Below, one piece after another: positions 42,732-52,225 of a DNA stretch of 64,000 nt. The stretch is taken from positions 1 to 64,000 of the forward strand of contig CAZVWQ010000003.1 of assembly GCA_964631275.1 (NCBI GenBank). Direction: 5' to 3'. The translations under genes were made by a program, and so were the position numbers. The DNA comes from CAZVWQ01 sp964631275. Its GTDB lineage: Bacteria > Patescibacteriota > JACMRA01. The notes under the pieces were generated by a model. The model ran no database searches and was not told the origin of the DNA. It saw only the letters and a list, made by a program, of their open reading frames with translations. The first letter of the stretch is position 1. Each line of letters begins with the position of its first letter.

Positions 42732-44072
42732 ATGAAAATTGCAATTATTGGTACTGGGTATGTGGGTTTAGTCACTGGAACTTGTTTTAGTGAACTTGGA
42801 AACGAAGTTATATGTGTTGATAATAATCTAGAAAAATTAGAAAAACTAAAATCTGGATACGTACCAATTTATGAACCTGGTTTAGAAAAAATTTTTGATG
42901 AAAATATTAAATCAAGAAGATTAACTTTTACAGATAATCTAGAAAAAGCTATAGGTTTTGCTGAGGTTATTTTTCTTTGCTTACCTACACCCCCGCGTGA
43001 AGATGGTTCGGCTGATCTACAATATGTTCTTGGAGTTAGTGAGCAGATAGCCAGATTAATCAAATCTTACAAGGTTATTGTAAACAAAAGTACAGTTCCA
43101 ATTGGAACTAATAACAAAGTCAAAAGAATTATAAAAAAAATAACTGACGTAGATTTTGATATTGTCTCTAACCCAGAATTTTTGCGAGAAGGAACCGCAG
43201 TAGAAGATTTTCTTAATCCTGACAGAATAGTAATTGGGCTAGAGTATGAGTCAGAAAACAAAGCTAAAAAAATTCTATCAGAGTTATATAAACCTTTAGA
43301 GTCAGAATCTTCACCAATATTATTCATGGATTGGGAGAGTAGTGAAATGACCAAGTATGCAGCTAATTCTTTTTTGTCAGTAAAGATTAGTTTTATAAAC
43401 GAAATTGCTAATCTATGCGAGCGAGTTGGGGCTGATGTAACCAAAGTCAAAACTGGAATCGGTAGTGACCCTAGGATTGGTAGTAGATTTTTAAACGCTG
43501 GAGTAGGTTATGGTGGAAGTTGCTTTCCTAAGGATGTTCAAGCTCTAATGAAAACTGCAGAAGAATATCATTACGACTTTAAATTACTAAACTCAGTTAT
43601 CAAAGTTAATAATCTACAAAAACTCTCTATAGTCGAAAAAATTTTAAAAAGATTTAGAGATCACAAAAATTTGCAAATTGCTGTTTGGGGCCTAGCCTTC
43701 AAACCTGATACAGACGATGTTAGAGAGTCTCCAGCTATTTCAATAATCAAAAAACTTTTAGAAAAAGGAGTAAAAATAAAGGCTTATGATCCAGAAGCAA
43801 AAGAAAACTTTGAACGTTTTGCAATGTATTATCCTGATAAAGCTAGTCAAGAATTAATTGAGTTTGTAAAAGACAAATACCTTGCTTTAGAAAATTCAGA
43901 TGCTTTAGTAATTGTTACCGAGTGGCTAGAATTTCAAGAAGCTGTAATGAAAAAAATTAAGTCAACCCTTAAACAGCCTGTAGTTTTTGATGGAAGAAAT
44001 ATCTTTGACCCAGAAAAAATAAAAAAAGAAGGCTTAGAATATTACGGAGTTGGTAGAAAATACATAGGATAG
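42732..44072 (+). CDS. ugd: UDP-glucose 6-dehydrogenase
   Basis: 446 aa. N-terminal NAD-binding motif GTGYVGLVTGTCFSELG; VPIYEPGLEKI; CLPTPPREDGSADLQ; SNPEFLREGTAVEDF and NPDRIVIG; the catalytic Cys264 in YGGSCFPKD; and FKPDTDDVRESPA in the C-terminal domain. It oxidises UDP-glucose to UDP-glucuronate with two NAD+. The product feeds capsule or other surface glycans. It is in an operon with the flippase upstream. Confidence 0.95.
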   Translation: MKIAIIGTGYVGLVTGTCFSELGNEVICVDNNLEKLEKLKSGYVPIYEPGLEKIFDENIKSRRLTFTDNLEKAIGFAEVIFLCLPTPPREDGSADLQYVLGVSEQIARLIKSYKVIVNKSTVPIGTNNKVKRIIKKITDVDFDIVSNPEFLREGTAVEDFLNPDRIVIGLEYESENKAKKILSELYKPLESESSPILFMDWESSEMTKYAANSFLSVKISFINEIANLCERVGADVTKVKTGIGSDPRIGSRFLNAGVGYGGSCFPKDVQALMKTAEEYHYDFKLLNSVIKVNNLQKLSIVEKILKRFRDHKNLQIAVWGLAFKPDTDDVRESPAISIIKKLLEKGVKIKAYDPEAKENFERFAMYYPDKASQELIEFVKDKYLALENSDALVIVTEWLEFQEAVMKKIKSTLKQPVVFDGRNIFDPEKIKKEGLEYYGVGRKYIG

Positions 44073-44077
44073 GATTA

Positions 44078-44552
44078 TAGAACCCGTTTGAAATTTTTTA
44101 CTAGTTTATACTCAATTTAGTTTCAAAATTTACATTTTTAAATCTTAAAAAGCTGCAAAATACCTTTAAAATCAAATTAAGCTTAGTTTTGGTGTTAAAT
44201 TTGGTTATGAAATGGGTGTTAACCTATATACTAGTTAGACATTTTGGATATCCTAAACTTACTTTAAAACAAACATATATATCTAAGTTTAATGTAAAAT
44301 TGCTATAAAAGTAAAAATTAAAAAGTTGTTTATATTAACTTTGCCCCATAACTCAGATTTATAAATTTACAAAATTTCGATCCTATGAAATAGCTGTTAA
44401 ATCTGTTTTTTTAAGAAAGTTTAAGATACATAAAACGTTTAAGTCGTGTAGGGGGCTATATTTTAGATTTTCTTATTTAAGATTAGCTATAAAGCATTTC
44501 TTAATTTTTATTTTAAATTAACAAAAAATTTCGAATGGGCTCTATAAAGTAC
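44078..44552 (+). repeat. Repeat family H, large copy containing C and K elements
   Basis: Left end TATAGAACCCGTTTGAAATT at 44078; right end AAATTTCGAATGGGCTCTAT near 44530-44550. These are inverted. Between them lie family C (44107-44220), family K (44224-44311) and a degraded family D (44340-44440). The structure reads as a host element with later insertions, or as a composite. Confidence 0.6.
44107..44220 (+). repeat. Repeat family C, copy 3
   Basis: TATACTCAATTTAGTTTCAA to TTGGTTATGAAATGGGTG. About 88% like the 62703 copy by eye. Confidence 0.7.
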
Positions 44553-44584
44553 AAAATCAAAAAACTATTAAAGTTTATTTTTGC

Positions 44585-44615
44585 TTGACACAAAATAGAT
44601 TTTTAGGTTTATGTT
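44585..44615 (+). promoter_or_regulatory. Possible promoter of the subtilase gene
   Basis: TTGACA at 44585-44590 and TATGTT at 44610-44615 with a 19-base spacer, 46 bases upstream of the ATG. The -35 is consensus, the -10 weaker and the spacing long. It lies just outside the repeat cluster. Confidence 0.35.
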
Positions 44616-44660
44616 ATGTAATACTTTAATACTAATTAAATACAAAACTAACTACACTAA

Positions 44661-46733
44661 ATGTCTAAATCAATAATTACCAAAGTTACAATGATTTGTC
44701 TTTTGTCTGGAATTTTTATTTTTAGCTCTAGCCAAATCTCTGCAATTGCCAATGAAAATACTAGCTGGACTAGCAGCAGTTCAAGTTTGCAAACCCAAGA
44801 TCTTGATAAAATCGATTCTGTAATCGTCACTCTAGAGAATACTGAGTCAATACCTAATTTTACTAAAAAAGTAAAAGAGAAAAATCAAGATAAAAAAATT
44901 TTGAAAGATCAGTCGGTTAGAATTTATGAAGAAAAAATCACTAGTCAATCTACAGAAGAAACTAAGAGTCAGTTAGAAAATTCTAGAACTCTTAAACTTA
45001 CCCTAGAAGAAGGTCAAGATCTAAGGCAAGCTATAAATGAATTAAAGTCTGTAGAAGGAGTGAAAGCCGTTCAACCAAACTATATTTATAGATCTATGGG
45101 TTATACTCCAGATGATTTAAATGCTTTACAATGGCAACTAAAAGATGCTAATAATGGCATTAACGCTGAATCAGGATGGCAAAAAGTAGGTCAATTAATC
45201 AATGGAAATACAAATTGTGCCTCAAACAGCAATTGTGGTGGCTTGTCTAATGTAAAAATTGCAGTTATTGATAGTGGGGTAAATGGGGCAGCATTGCCTG
45301 GCACTAAGTTTGACTCTGCTAATGCTCTTAGGTTATATTCTGCTAATGAAAACACTGGTCAGTGTAGCTCAATTTCTGGAGCTACTGGCATAAATGGAAG
45401 TAATAATTTCTGGTATTTTGATAATGTTTGTGCTGCTAAAGGTGCTGGTGTATTAACTAATTCTGCCTCAGTAGATGGAGTTCCTTGGGGTTCTGTTCCT
45501 GATAAAAGCGGTCATGGAACAGCTGTAGCTAGTATTATTGCCATGCCTGATAGTACTCCAGGTTCAGGTATCGGAATTGCTTATAACACAACAATTCTTC
45601 CAATTGGCTTACAATCAACTAAAGATCCTGACCCAGATGTATTTAATACTTTCGAAATTGCTAGAGGTATCGAGTGGGCAGTAGATAAAGGGGCAGATGT
45701 AATTAACATTTCTTTAGGAGGTAAGAATGCTACAGATCCAGCTATGGAAGCAGCTATCAATGAGGCTACCAGTAAAGGAATTGTGGTTGTATCTGCTGCT
45801 GGTAATAGTGGCGATAGTGGGGTACATTATCCAGCCGGTTATAGCAATGTAATCTCAGTTGGTTCAATTAACAGAAGTGGGCAAAAATCAAGTTATTCTT
45901 CATTTAATTCTACTGTTGATTTAGTGGCACCTGTAGATGACGGGGGTATTGGTATGTATATCAAATGTGGTAACACATCTCCTTTATATGCTATATCTAA
46001 ATGTCGAGGAAAAACTATTGGAGCTTCAGGCGATATTGCTGGAACCTCTTTTGCTGCTCCTCAGGTATCAGCAGTAGCAGGTTTAGTTAAGAGTACAAAT
46101 ACTAGCCTAGGTGGGCAAGAAATTTATCAAAAACTTATCAATTCAGCTAGAGATATTAATACTTCAGGAAGAGATAATTTTACTGGTTATGGCTTATTGG
46201 ATCTTGATGGGGCTATATTAGCTGATTATTGGTCAGGATGGAATACAGACTACCAAGGTACTTTTTATAACCCTGTACAAGTAGTTTCTACTGATAATAG
46301 AATCTATCAGACTACAGTTGGAGGAGGTGATTTGATTTACCTTAGATCTTCTACTGATGGAACTAGCTGGACACCATGGAGAGAATATGGTGGTAGAACT
46401 CAACACGATATTGGCATGACTTATTTTAATAATACTTTATATCAATTCGTGACTGGTGTCGATAAAGAACTTTATTATAGAACATCAACCAATAATGGAA
46501 GCTCATGGTCAGGATGGAATACAGACTACCAAGGTACTTTTTATAACCCTGTACAAGTAGNNNNNNNNNNNNNNNNNNNNNNNNNNNNNNNNNNNNNNNN
46601 NNNNNNNNNNNNNNNNNNNNNNNNNNNNNNNNNNNNNNNNNNNNNNNNNNNNNNNNNNNNTAATAATACTTTATATCAATTCGTGACTGGTGTCGATAAA
46701 GAACTTTATTATAGATATTTAATCGAGGAATAA
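44661..46733 (+). CDS. Secreted subtilisin-like serine protease with C-terminal repeats (assembly gap inside)
   Basis: At least 690 codons with the gap. Signal peptide about residues 1-29; propeptide about 45-140; peptidase S8 domain with D204 (AVIDSG), H285 (SGHGTAVAS), oxyanion N382 (AAGNSG) and S463 (GTSFAAPQVSA). Insertions with paired Cys decorate the fold. From about residue 525 there are repeats of roughly 90 aa (SGWNTDYQGTFYNPVQVVS ... YFNNTLYQFVTGVDKELYYR), resembling lectin-like or BNR/propeller blades. A run of 100 N lies in the second repeat. The final short tail (YLIEE) may come from a different break, so the real C-terminus is uncertain. Confidence 0.85.
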   Translation: MSKSIITKVTMICLLSGIFIFSSSQISAIANENTSWTSSSSSLQTQDLDKIDSVIVTLENTESIPNFTKKVKEKNQDKKILKDQSVRIYEEKITSQSTEETKSQLENSRTLKLTLEEGQDLRQAINELKSVEGVKAVQPNYIYRSMGYTPDDLNALQWQLKDANNGINAESGWQKVGQLINGNTNCASNSNCGGLSNVKIAVIDSGVNGAALPGTKFDSANALRLYSANENTGQCSSISGATGINGSNNFWYFDNVCAAKGAGVLTNSASVDGVPWGSVPDKSGHGTAVASIIAMPDSTPGSGIGIAYNTTILPIGLQSTKDPDPDVFNTFEIARGIEWAVDKGADVINISLGGKNATDPAMEAAINEATSKGIVVVSAAGNSGDSGVHYPAGYSNVISVGSINRSGQKSSYSSFNSTVDLVAPVDDGGIGMYIKCGNTSPLYAISKCRGKTIGASGDIAGTSFAAPQVSAVAGLVKSTNTSLGGQEIYQKLINSARDINTSGRDNFTGYGLLDLDGAILADYWSGWNTDYQGTFYNPVQVVSTDNRIYQTTVGGGDLIYLRSSTDGTSWTPWREYGGRTQHDIGMTYFNNTLYQFVTGVDKELYYRTSTNNGSSWSGWNTDYQGTFYNPVQVXXXXXXXXXXXXXXXXXXXXXXXXXXXXXXXXXXNNTLYQFVTGVDKELYYRYLIEE
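46561..46660. other. Assembly gap (100 N)
   Basis: The N-run of exactly 100 lies within tandem repeats: the 60 bases before it equal those at 46212-46271 (apart from flanks), and the 60 bases after it equal those at 46427-46486. The number of missing repeats is unknown. A collapse or wrong join cannot be ruled out. Confidence 0.99.
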
Positions 46734-46750
46734 TTCCGCAAAGCAAATCT

Positions 46751-47545
46751 ATGCTACAGCAACAAAATCAAAGAAAAAAATCTGTAAGTTTTAGATTCGG
46801 AGATAGAGATTTTAAAATATTCGGTATCGAAGGCGATTATATATTTGAAAAAATAAAAAAAACCAAAACCTTTTATGAAATCGATCTTTTAAACTATTTG
46901 ACTTTTGTATACAAAAAACTAGACTTAATTATTGATGTGGGGGCTAATATTGGAAATCATTCAGTATTCTTTGGTTCAATATTAGCAAATAAAGTAATAT
47001 CTATAGAGCCAAATCCTGTAGTTGCTTCTATTTTAGAAGAGAATTTAGAAAAAAATCTAATAAACTCCTTGGTTATATCAAAAGGGCTTTCTTTCGAAGA
47101 ATCAAAAAATAGATTAAATATAAGCTATAGTAAAGAGAATTTGGGAATGTCAAAAATAGATCCAAATTCCAGTTTACAAGATTCGATAGAGATAGAATTG
47201 ACATCCTTAGATTCTCTAACAGAGGAATATCAACTTAACAAAATAGACTTAATCAAGATTGATATCGAAGGATACGAAATGAATGCTCTAAAAGGAGCAG
47301 TAAAAACTTTAGATCAAGGTAGCTTTGATTTACTGGTTGAAATATCTGATCTTAATTTGAAAAAAGATTTTGATGAGTTTCTTTCCAAATATGATTATAA
47401 AGCGGTTACTAGATGGGGGGCCACCGATATGTGGCATTATACAAAAAAAGGATTTCTATTCTCTTTAAAGTGTAAATTTTATTGGTATATTTTTAAGGTT
47501 TTTCATAAAGTTAAAAATCCTCCTAATGCTAGACTTTTCTTATAA
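46751..47545 (+). CDS. FkbM-family methyltransferase
   Basis: 264 aa. SAM-binding motif I is LIIDVGANIGNHSVFFGS, followed by VISIEPNP, then LTSLDSLTEEYQLNKIDLIK and IDIEGYEMNALKGA, the FkbM hallmark. Such enzymes O-methylate sugars or other small groups, usually within surface-glycan gene clusters, as here. Its 3' end overlaps the following glycosyltransferase by 20 bases, so the two are coupled. It follows the subtilase by 17 bases. Confidence 0.88.
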   Translation: MLQQQNQRKKSVSFRFGDRDFKIFGIEGDYIFEKIKKTKTFYEIDLLNYLTFVYKKLDLIIDVGANIGNHSVFFGSILANKVISIEPNPVVASILEENLEKNLINSLVISKGLSFEESKNRLNISYSKENLGMSKIDPNSSLQDSIEIELTSLDSLTEEYQLNKIDLIKIDIEGYEMNALKGAVKTLDQGSFDLLVEISDLNLKKDFDEFLSKYDYKAVTRWGATDMWHYTKKGFLFSLKCKFYWYIFKVFHKVKNPPNARLFL

Positions 47546-48362
47546 GCTAAAGAAGTTCTTTACTAATAAAGCTTTATTTCAGGATTCATATATTTTTTTT
47601 GCAGATTTTAGAAGAGTTCGTGATGATTTTAAACCTAACAAATTACCAAATTTTAAGAAAGTTAAAACAAATTGTGAAAACTGCATAGTAATGTGTGCTT
47701 GGAAAAGGGTAGATAACGTTGGTGTAACGATTAGAGAGATACAAGCACAAAACCTAAACATAGATGTATATATTTGGAATAATAATTATTATGAAAAAAA
47801 CAAACTAGAGCAAGAAATTAATCAATTTGATTTTGTTAAAGTCTTTCACTCACCCAAAAATATAGGTGGTTTCGGCAGATTCTATATTTCTAAGACCCTA
47901 CTAAATCTTTCCTATAAGAGAGTTATTTTTTTAGATGATGATCAAGTTTTACCTGATCAGTATTTAAGCACATTAATTTCTGAGCATAAACCAAAAAGCG
48001 TTGTAACTAGCTGGGGCTATGTGATTAAAAATAAAAACAACTATTGGGATAGATTTGACCCGGGGCCCGGAGAAGAAGTGGATTATGCAGGAACTAGAGG
48101 GTTAGTTGTTGATATTAATTTATTTAAAGTTCCAGAGATGTTTGAATGTCCTAAAAAATACTGGTTTGTTGAAGATCTTTGGTTATCATATGTAGCAAGA
48201 AACCAAGGATATAATCTAATTCGAAGCTCAACTCAATCTATTACTCCAGATGACGGAAAAGATCAAAGTCAAAAAAGGCTTATGGTTTATAGAAAAAATA
48301 GTATGCTTAGATTCTTAATAAGAAAAAAAGATTTTAAGTTAATTAATGCAACTAAAGTTTAA
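47526..48362 (+). CDS. Glycosyltransferase-like protein (GT-A fold)
   Basis: 278 aa. The pattern NCIVMCAWKRVDNVGVTIRE, IDVYIWNNNY and KRVIFLDDDQVLPDQY is that of a GT2-like enzyme: a nucleotide-sugar fold followed by a D-x-D metal motif (DDDQ). GTRGLVVDINLF and KKYWFVEDLWLSYVARNQGY follow, with an acidic catalytic-loop candidate (ED). The donor and acceptor are unknown. It may act on the same glycan as the FkbM partner. Confidence 0.75.
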   Translation: MLDFSYKLKKFFTNKALFQDSYIFFADFRRVRDDFKPNKLPNFKKVKTNCENCIVMCAWKRVDNVGVTIREIQAQNLNIDVYIWNNNYYEKNKLEQEINQFDFVKVFHSPKNIGGFGRFYISKTLLNLSYKRVIFLDDDQVLPDQYLSTLISEHKPKSVVTSWGYVIKNKNNYWDRFDPGPGEEVDYAGTRGLVVDINLFKVPEMFECPKKYWFVEDLWLSYVARNQGYNLIRSSTQSITPDDGKDQSQKRLMVYRKNSMLRFLIRKKDFKLINATKV

Positions 48363-48689
48363 AGTTGGTTTAAGTAACTCAATTACGTTAATTCCTAAAT
48401 TTAAGTTACTTATTAACCTTACATTATAGCCTTGCCTACCTTTTGCCGACCAGAACTCTAAGGCTATTTGAAGCAACTGACAACAGACTTCCTTTAAATA
48501 AGTCCGAGCTATATTAGTAGCTCAAGTCTGGTCAGCACTTTGGTACAAATACGCTCTACTTTAATTAACCTTATAGAACCCATTTGAAAATTAATGATAC
48601 CCCCTAATAAAGACATTGTCCTAGACACACAAGTTTAGGAGGTACCGAAAGTTCAATTGGTAATTGGTATATAGGGCTTATAGGAAAGA
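48363..48689. other. Intergenic region with an inverted repeat and a family H end
   Basis: No gene is visible. An imperfect inverted repeat (CGACCAGAACTCTAAGGCT near 48449 against AGCTCAAGTCTGGTCAGC near 48518) bounds about 90 bases and could be a hairpin or a decayed element. TTATAGAACCCATTTGAAAA at about 48573 is a family H end. The genes on both sides converge here. Confidence 0.45.
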
Positions 48690-50012
48690 TTATTGAGACT
48701 TTTTGGTTAGAATATTTCCATTTCTTAAAATTAAAACTAAGAATAAAAATTTAAACAAAAAATCTACAAAGGCAACTCCCAAAACTCCAAAGGCAACTCC
48801 CAAAACTCCAAAAAAATAACCTAGAATAAAGATTATTATTATACCTATTAAACTAGCTATAACGGTAGTCGCAAAATCATAACTCTCATAATGTGAAAGA
48901 GTCATAATATTTGATATCAAAAAACTTGGAAAATAAAATATAAAACTAGATAAAAGTATAATTAAAATGTTTAAAGTTCTGATAAAAGGATACTCACTTT
49001 GTGGATCAATCAAAAATATTCCTATTGGTGAAAAAAGTGTAGCCATAAAGAAAACTACCAAACCTCCAAAAATAGAATATACTATCCACTCAATTAAAAT
49101 CTGAGCGGTTATACTGTTAGTATACTTTTTAATTAAATTTCCCAAGAAGCCAATTTTTTTGCTTAATAAATTTTTTCTGACTTTGCTAGAAACCATAGGT
49201 AAAGTCATAGAAGGTATTATCAAGCCAACCATATATAATTTATTAGCGTTATAATAAGTTCCTAGATCTATATCTGAAGTATCTAGAATATCTAATACTA
49301 TCTGAGTACCTCTCACCAAACCAATAAAAATACTAGTAATAGTTAAATAAAATAAGGCCTTTTTATTTTTCATTAGGATAGCTAAGCTCGGCTTGGCCCA
49401 AGATATATATTTACTCTGCCAAATAAAATCAGCAGATATCATTATCATTCTTCCGATTAAAGTTACAAAACCAAAGAACCACAATGGATTCATGCTAAAA
49501 ATATTAGTAAAAGAATATAGTAAAAGAAAGACAACCATTACTAACCTTTCTAAAAGATCAGTTAGACTATATTTCCAAGTTTCTTCGTTAGCATCACAAA
49601 TAGCTCTAAAGGCTTCATCAGCCAGAATTATAAACTGCGAACTAAAAATTAATACAGTTAATTCGAGCTCTTTAATAGAGGTAAAATTAATAAAAACCAA
49701 AATTAAAACAATACCGATTATATAACTAATAAATCTTAAAAAAGCCAGAGTAGACCATATTTCAATTCTTTTTTTCTCGTCTTCCGTATTAGTGTAAGTT
49801 TTTTGAATTATCCTTGGAATTCCAAATATTATAATTGTTTGAATAATTGTAACAAACCCGATAATCACAGTGTAGTCTGCATACTGACTAGGGTTAGTTT
49901 CGCTTATCACCCAAGCAGTAGAGTATAATCCAATACTGGTAGCAATTAACTTTATAAAAGTTTGAAAAAACAAAAATAAAGTAAATTTATTTTGAATTAT
50001 TTTTTTGATCAT
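48690..50012 (-). CDS. Polysaccharide flippase-like membrane protein
   Basis: 440 aa with 12-14 membrane helices, MOP-superfamily layout. It lies next to a GT2 glycosyltransferase in the same orientation (20 bases). Near the C-terminus, GVLGVAFGVLGVAF is an exact in-frame 7-residue duplication (21 bp, about 48775-48815), which lengthens a membrane helix or loop. It is unlike the 41414 protein in detail, so the two may serve different glycans. Confidence 0.7.
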   Translation of the reverse strand: MIKKIIQNKFTLFLFFQTFIKLIATSIGLYSTAWVISETNPSQYADYTVIIGFVTIIQTIIIFGIPRIIQKTYTNTEDEKKRIEIWSTLAFLRFISYIIGIVLILVFINFTSIKELELTVLIFSSQFIILADEAFRAICDANEETWKYSLTDLLERLVMVVFLLLYSFTNIFSMNPLWFFGFVTLIGRMIMISADFIWQSKYISWAKPSLAILMKNKKALFYLTITSIFIGLVRGTQIVLDILDTSDIDLGTYYNANKLYMVGLIIPSMTLPMVSSKVRKNLLSKKIGFLGNLIKKYTNSITAQILIEWIVYSIFGGLVVFFMATLFSPIGIFLIDPQSEYPFIRTLNILIILLSSFIFYFPSFLISNIMTLSHYESYDFATTVIASLIGIIIIFILGYFFGVLGVAFGVLGVAFVDFLFKFLFLVLILRNGNILTKKSQ

Positions 50013-50032
50013 AGTAATTATAAGAGTTAATT

Positions 50033-51007
50033 CTAAATTGAAGCAATTCCTATAGATATAAGAGTAAAAAATTTAGCTAGAAAATTTAAAATTAACTTAA
50101 GAAATTTGCTTTTTGTTCTGCTTCTTGCTCTGTAAATATTTAATCTTATAATAAATAAACTAGCTAAAAAACCATATAAAAAGCCTAACTTATAAAACCT
50201 GTTAAGATCAGAGGTTAGAAACTCACTAATATGGTCAAAAACCATATTTTCAGAATATTTTTTGGTTGTTTGTTTATCATGAACCCTATAGGTATAATTG
50301 GTATTTATTTTTTCGAATACTTGGTTTTTTTGTTCAGGGAATCTCTCAAAAAACTCTATCAAGCATTTCAAAGTCAATATAGTGTCTTGGCCTCTTCTAG
50401 GAAATCGAAATTTTATTTTATTAGCTTTCATTATTTTTAGATCCCAGAAATAGTTAAAAGGAGTCATAGTAAAATTTGGGAAAACTAGCATATTCTTAAA
50501 GTTATTATTGTTCGGAAAATGTCTTGCTATGGTTTTATAACTTTCTATTTTGGTGCCTCTTAAGACTTTGACATCGTTATAATAAATTTTGTTTGGGTTG
50601 GATTTTATTTTTTTGTAAGCTTTTTCTAAAAAATCTTTATCAATAAAGTCATCTGCATCAATTATCACAAATCTATCCCCAATTGATTTTTTTAAACCCA
50701 GGTTCTGAGCATAGCCTTGCCCCAAATTTTTTTCAGTTTGTACAAGTTTAAACCTTTTATCATCTTTTGAGATATTACTTAATATAAATTTAGCTTGTTT
50801 ATCTGGATCAATATTGTTCGGTATATAGTCAAAAAAATCTCTATCTTCAGAGTTATTCATTTCTAATTCGCTTAACTCTATTCCAGGACTGCAATCATTT
50901 ATCACAATACACTCAAATTTTGTATAAGTTTGTGCTTTTATAGAATTTAGACACTCTTTTAAATATACCTCATTTTTATATAAAGGTATGATAATCGAAA
51001 AAACCAT
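50033..51007 (-). CDS. Family 2 glycosyltransferase
   Basis: 324 aa. The start VFSIIIPLYKNEVYLKECLN and CIVINDCSPG are the classical GT2 nucleotide-binding strands; RFVIIDADDFIDKDF is the DxD motif; FRFPRRGQDTILTLKCL is the acceptor/catalytic loop. A hydrophobic C-terminal end (about 270-290 and 305-322) suggests membrane association. It precedes the flippase, giving a GT-flippase pair. Confidence 0.9.
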   Translation of the reverse strand: MVFSIIIPLYKNEVYLKECLNSIKAQTYTKFECIVINDCSPGIELSELEMNNSEDRDFFDYIPNNIDPDKQAKFILSNISKDDKRFKLVQTEKNLGQGYAQNLGLKKSIGDRFVIIDADDFIDKDFLEKAYKKIKSNPNKIYYNDVKVLRGTKIESYKTIARHFPNNNNFKNMLVFPNFTMTPFNYFWDLKIMKANKIKFRFPRRGQDTILTLKCLIEFFERFPEQKNQVFEKINTNYTYRVHDKQTTKKYSENMVFDHISEFLTSDLNRFYKLGFLYGFLASLFIIRLNIYRARSRTKSKFLKLILNFLAKFFTLISIGIASI

Positions 51008-51022
51008 GCTTTGATTTATAAT

Positions 51023-51169
51023 TTATGTAAAAAATGTAAACAGGGCTGAAAAATTTACAACTAATATCAAAGTTGTTACCCTCACATATTTCCATCTTTC
51101 AGTCACAATTTTCTGAAACTCTTTGAGAGTTTTTCTTTCTTCAGCTGTAAGAGAAAAGTTTTTGATCAT
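51023..51169 (-). CDS. Small single-pass membrane protein (48 aa)
   Basis: ATG at 51169 to TAA at 51023. The N-terminal half is charged and helical (LTAEERKTLKEFQKIVTERW) and the C-terminal half is a membrane helix (TTLILVVNFSALFTFF). It lies directly upstream of the GT2 gene, with 15 bases between. The clean amphipathic-then-hydrophobic pattern argues for a real small protein, but a remnant is also possible. Confidence 0.45.
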   Translation of the reverse strand: MIKNFSLTAEERKTLKEFQKIVTERWKYVRVTTLILVVNFSALFTFFT

Positions 51170-51768
51170 ATTTTAGTTCTTAAACTTTTACATCATCTTA
51201 GCAAGTTAAAATGTCCTTTTTTTGGTTTGGGGTGGGTATAATAGTAAACCTATTAGATATAGCAAAGAAGCTAAGTTTAAAAAAATATGACTTTATTTTG
51301 CGGAAGAGAAAATTTAGAAATTTTTTTTGTAGAATTTAGTTAAAGCCTAAAAATGGCCATTTAGAATTTTGTTTTGAATCGAGTTTTTGTTTATTTTAAA
51401 GTAAAAAATAGCTATATCAACCTAATTAAGCCAATCTTAAATTTTAGTTGACAAATGGTTTTTTATATTTTTTACTACCCTTACTAGTAGTTTATATCTA
51501 TTTTTATCTACTAGATATAGTATTCTATCTACATGTAGTGATTTAATTTCCTACCGCACACAAAGGTTAGGAAAATTTTTTTGTTTTAATTTAGTTACAA
51601 AATTAATTTTTGAGTAATAAGGCACGCTATATGTTATAGTAATTCTACTTACTTTGACAAATTATTAGCTGTTAAAATTGTTTTACACTCACCGCAAAGC
51701 AAATTTCAGTTTTTTTAGAAGCTAAATTTTTAGTTTCGGTTAGTTTAAAATAAAACTTCAAAAATAAA

Positions 51769-51875
51769 TATACTAAATTTTTAACTACTCAGTGTAGTTT
51801 TTCTGGCTGTGGCTTCTTTATTTAAGCAAACTAAAACCTTCAGTTAAATCATAATTTAGTTAGCATTTAAGTATA
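51769..51875 (+). repeat. Repeat family A, copy 7
   Basis: ATATACTAAATTTTTAACTA to GCATTTAAGTATA, immediately followed by a family E copy. Confidence 0.75.
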
Positions 51876-51967
51876 CAAAGCTTCCGCAGACACCACTATA
51901 TTTTGTATTTAAATACTTAACTAAAGCTACATTTAGTAGTAAAATTCAATTCTTACGGAAGTCTTGT
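51876..51967 (+). repeat. Repeat family E, copy 4
   Basis: CAAAGCTTCCGCAGACACCA to CAATTCTTACGGAAGTCTTG. Very close to copies 1-3. Confidence 0.85.
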
Positions 51968-52059
51968 ATATTTAAAAATTCAAAAAAGTCCTAATTTAGA
52001 TTAATTTGAATATAAAAAACTCAGGATATGGAATGTCTAATTGTATATAGATTAGCCAT

Positions 52060-52171
52060 GTACCCAATTCGTTTACTATTACCCTAGACTTAGCTTTTCA
52101 TAAGTAAATAATCCTTTATTGAAATAAATTTTTGACGGTTAATTACCGTAACTATTAGTCCAAAGGGTATA
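52060..52171 (+). repeat. Repeat family B, copy 7
   Basis: TACCCAATTCGTTTACTATT to AGTCCAAAGGGTATA, 55 bases before the nrdA-like start codon. Confidence 0.7.
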
Positions 52172-52225
52172 AAAAGACTAATAAATAATTTTTAATTTTA
52201 TCATCCTTACAACCCTATAATTCTT

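Larger units (their letters stand above)
51170..52225. other. Repeat-packed intergenic region (1.06 kb)
   Basis: No gene of normal size. It contains a lone IS630/J-type end (about 51205-51240, TTTGGGGTGGGTATAATA), a TGCGGAAG end (51298), a family G fragment (about 51365-51425), then family A (51769-51875), E (51876-51967), F (51968-52015) and B (52060-52171) in direct succession up to the nrdA-like gene. Confidence 0.6.

Noticed and set aside
46426..46746. Minus-strand ORF across the N gap
   Set aside because: It is the complement of the subtilase repeats and depends on undefined bases.
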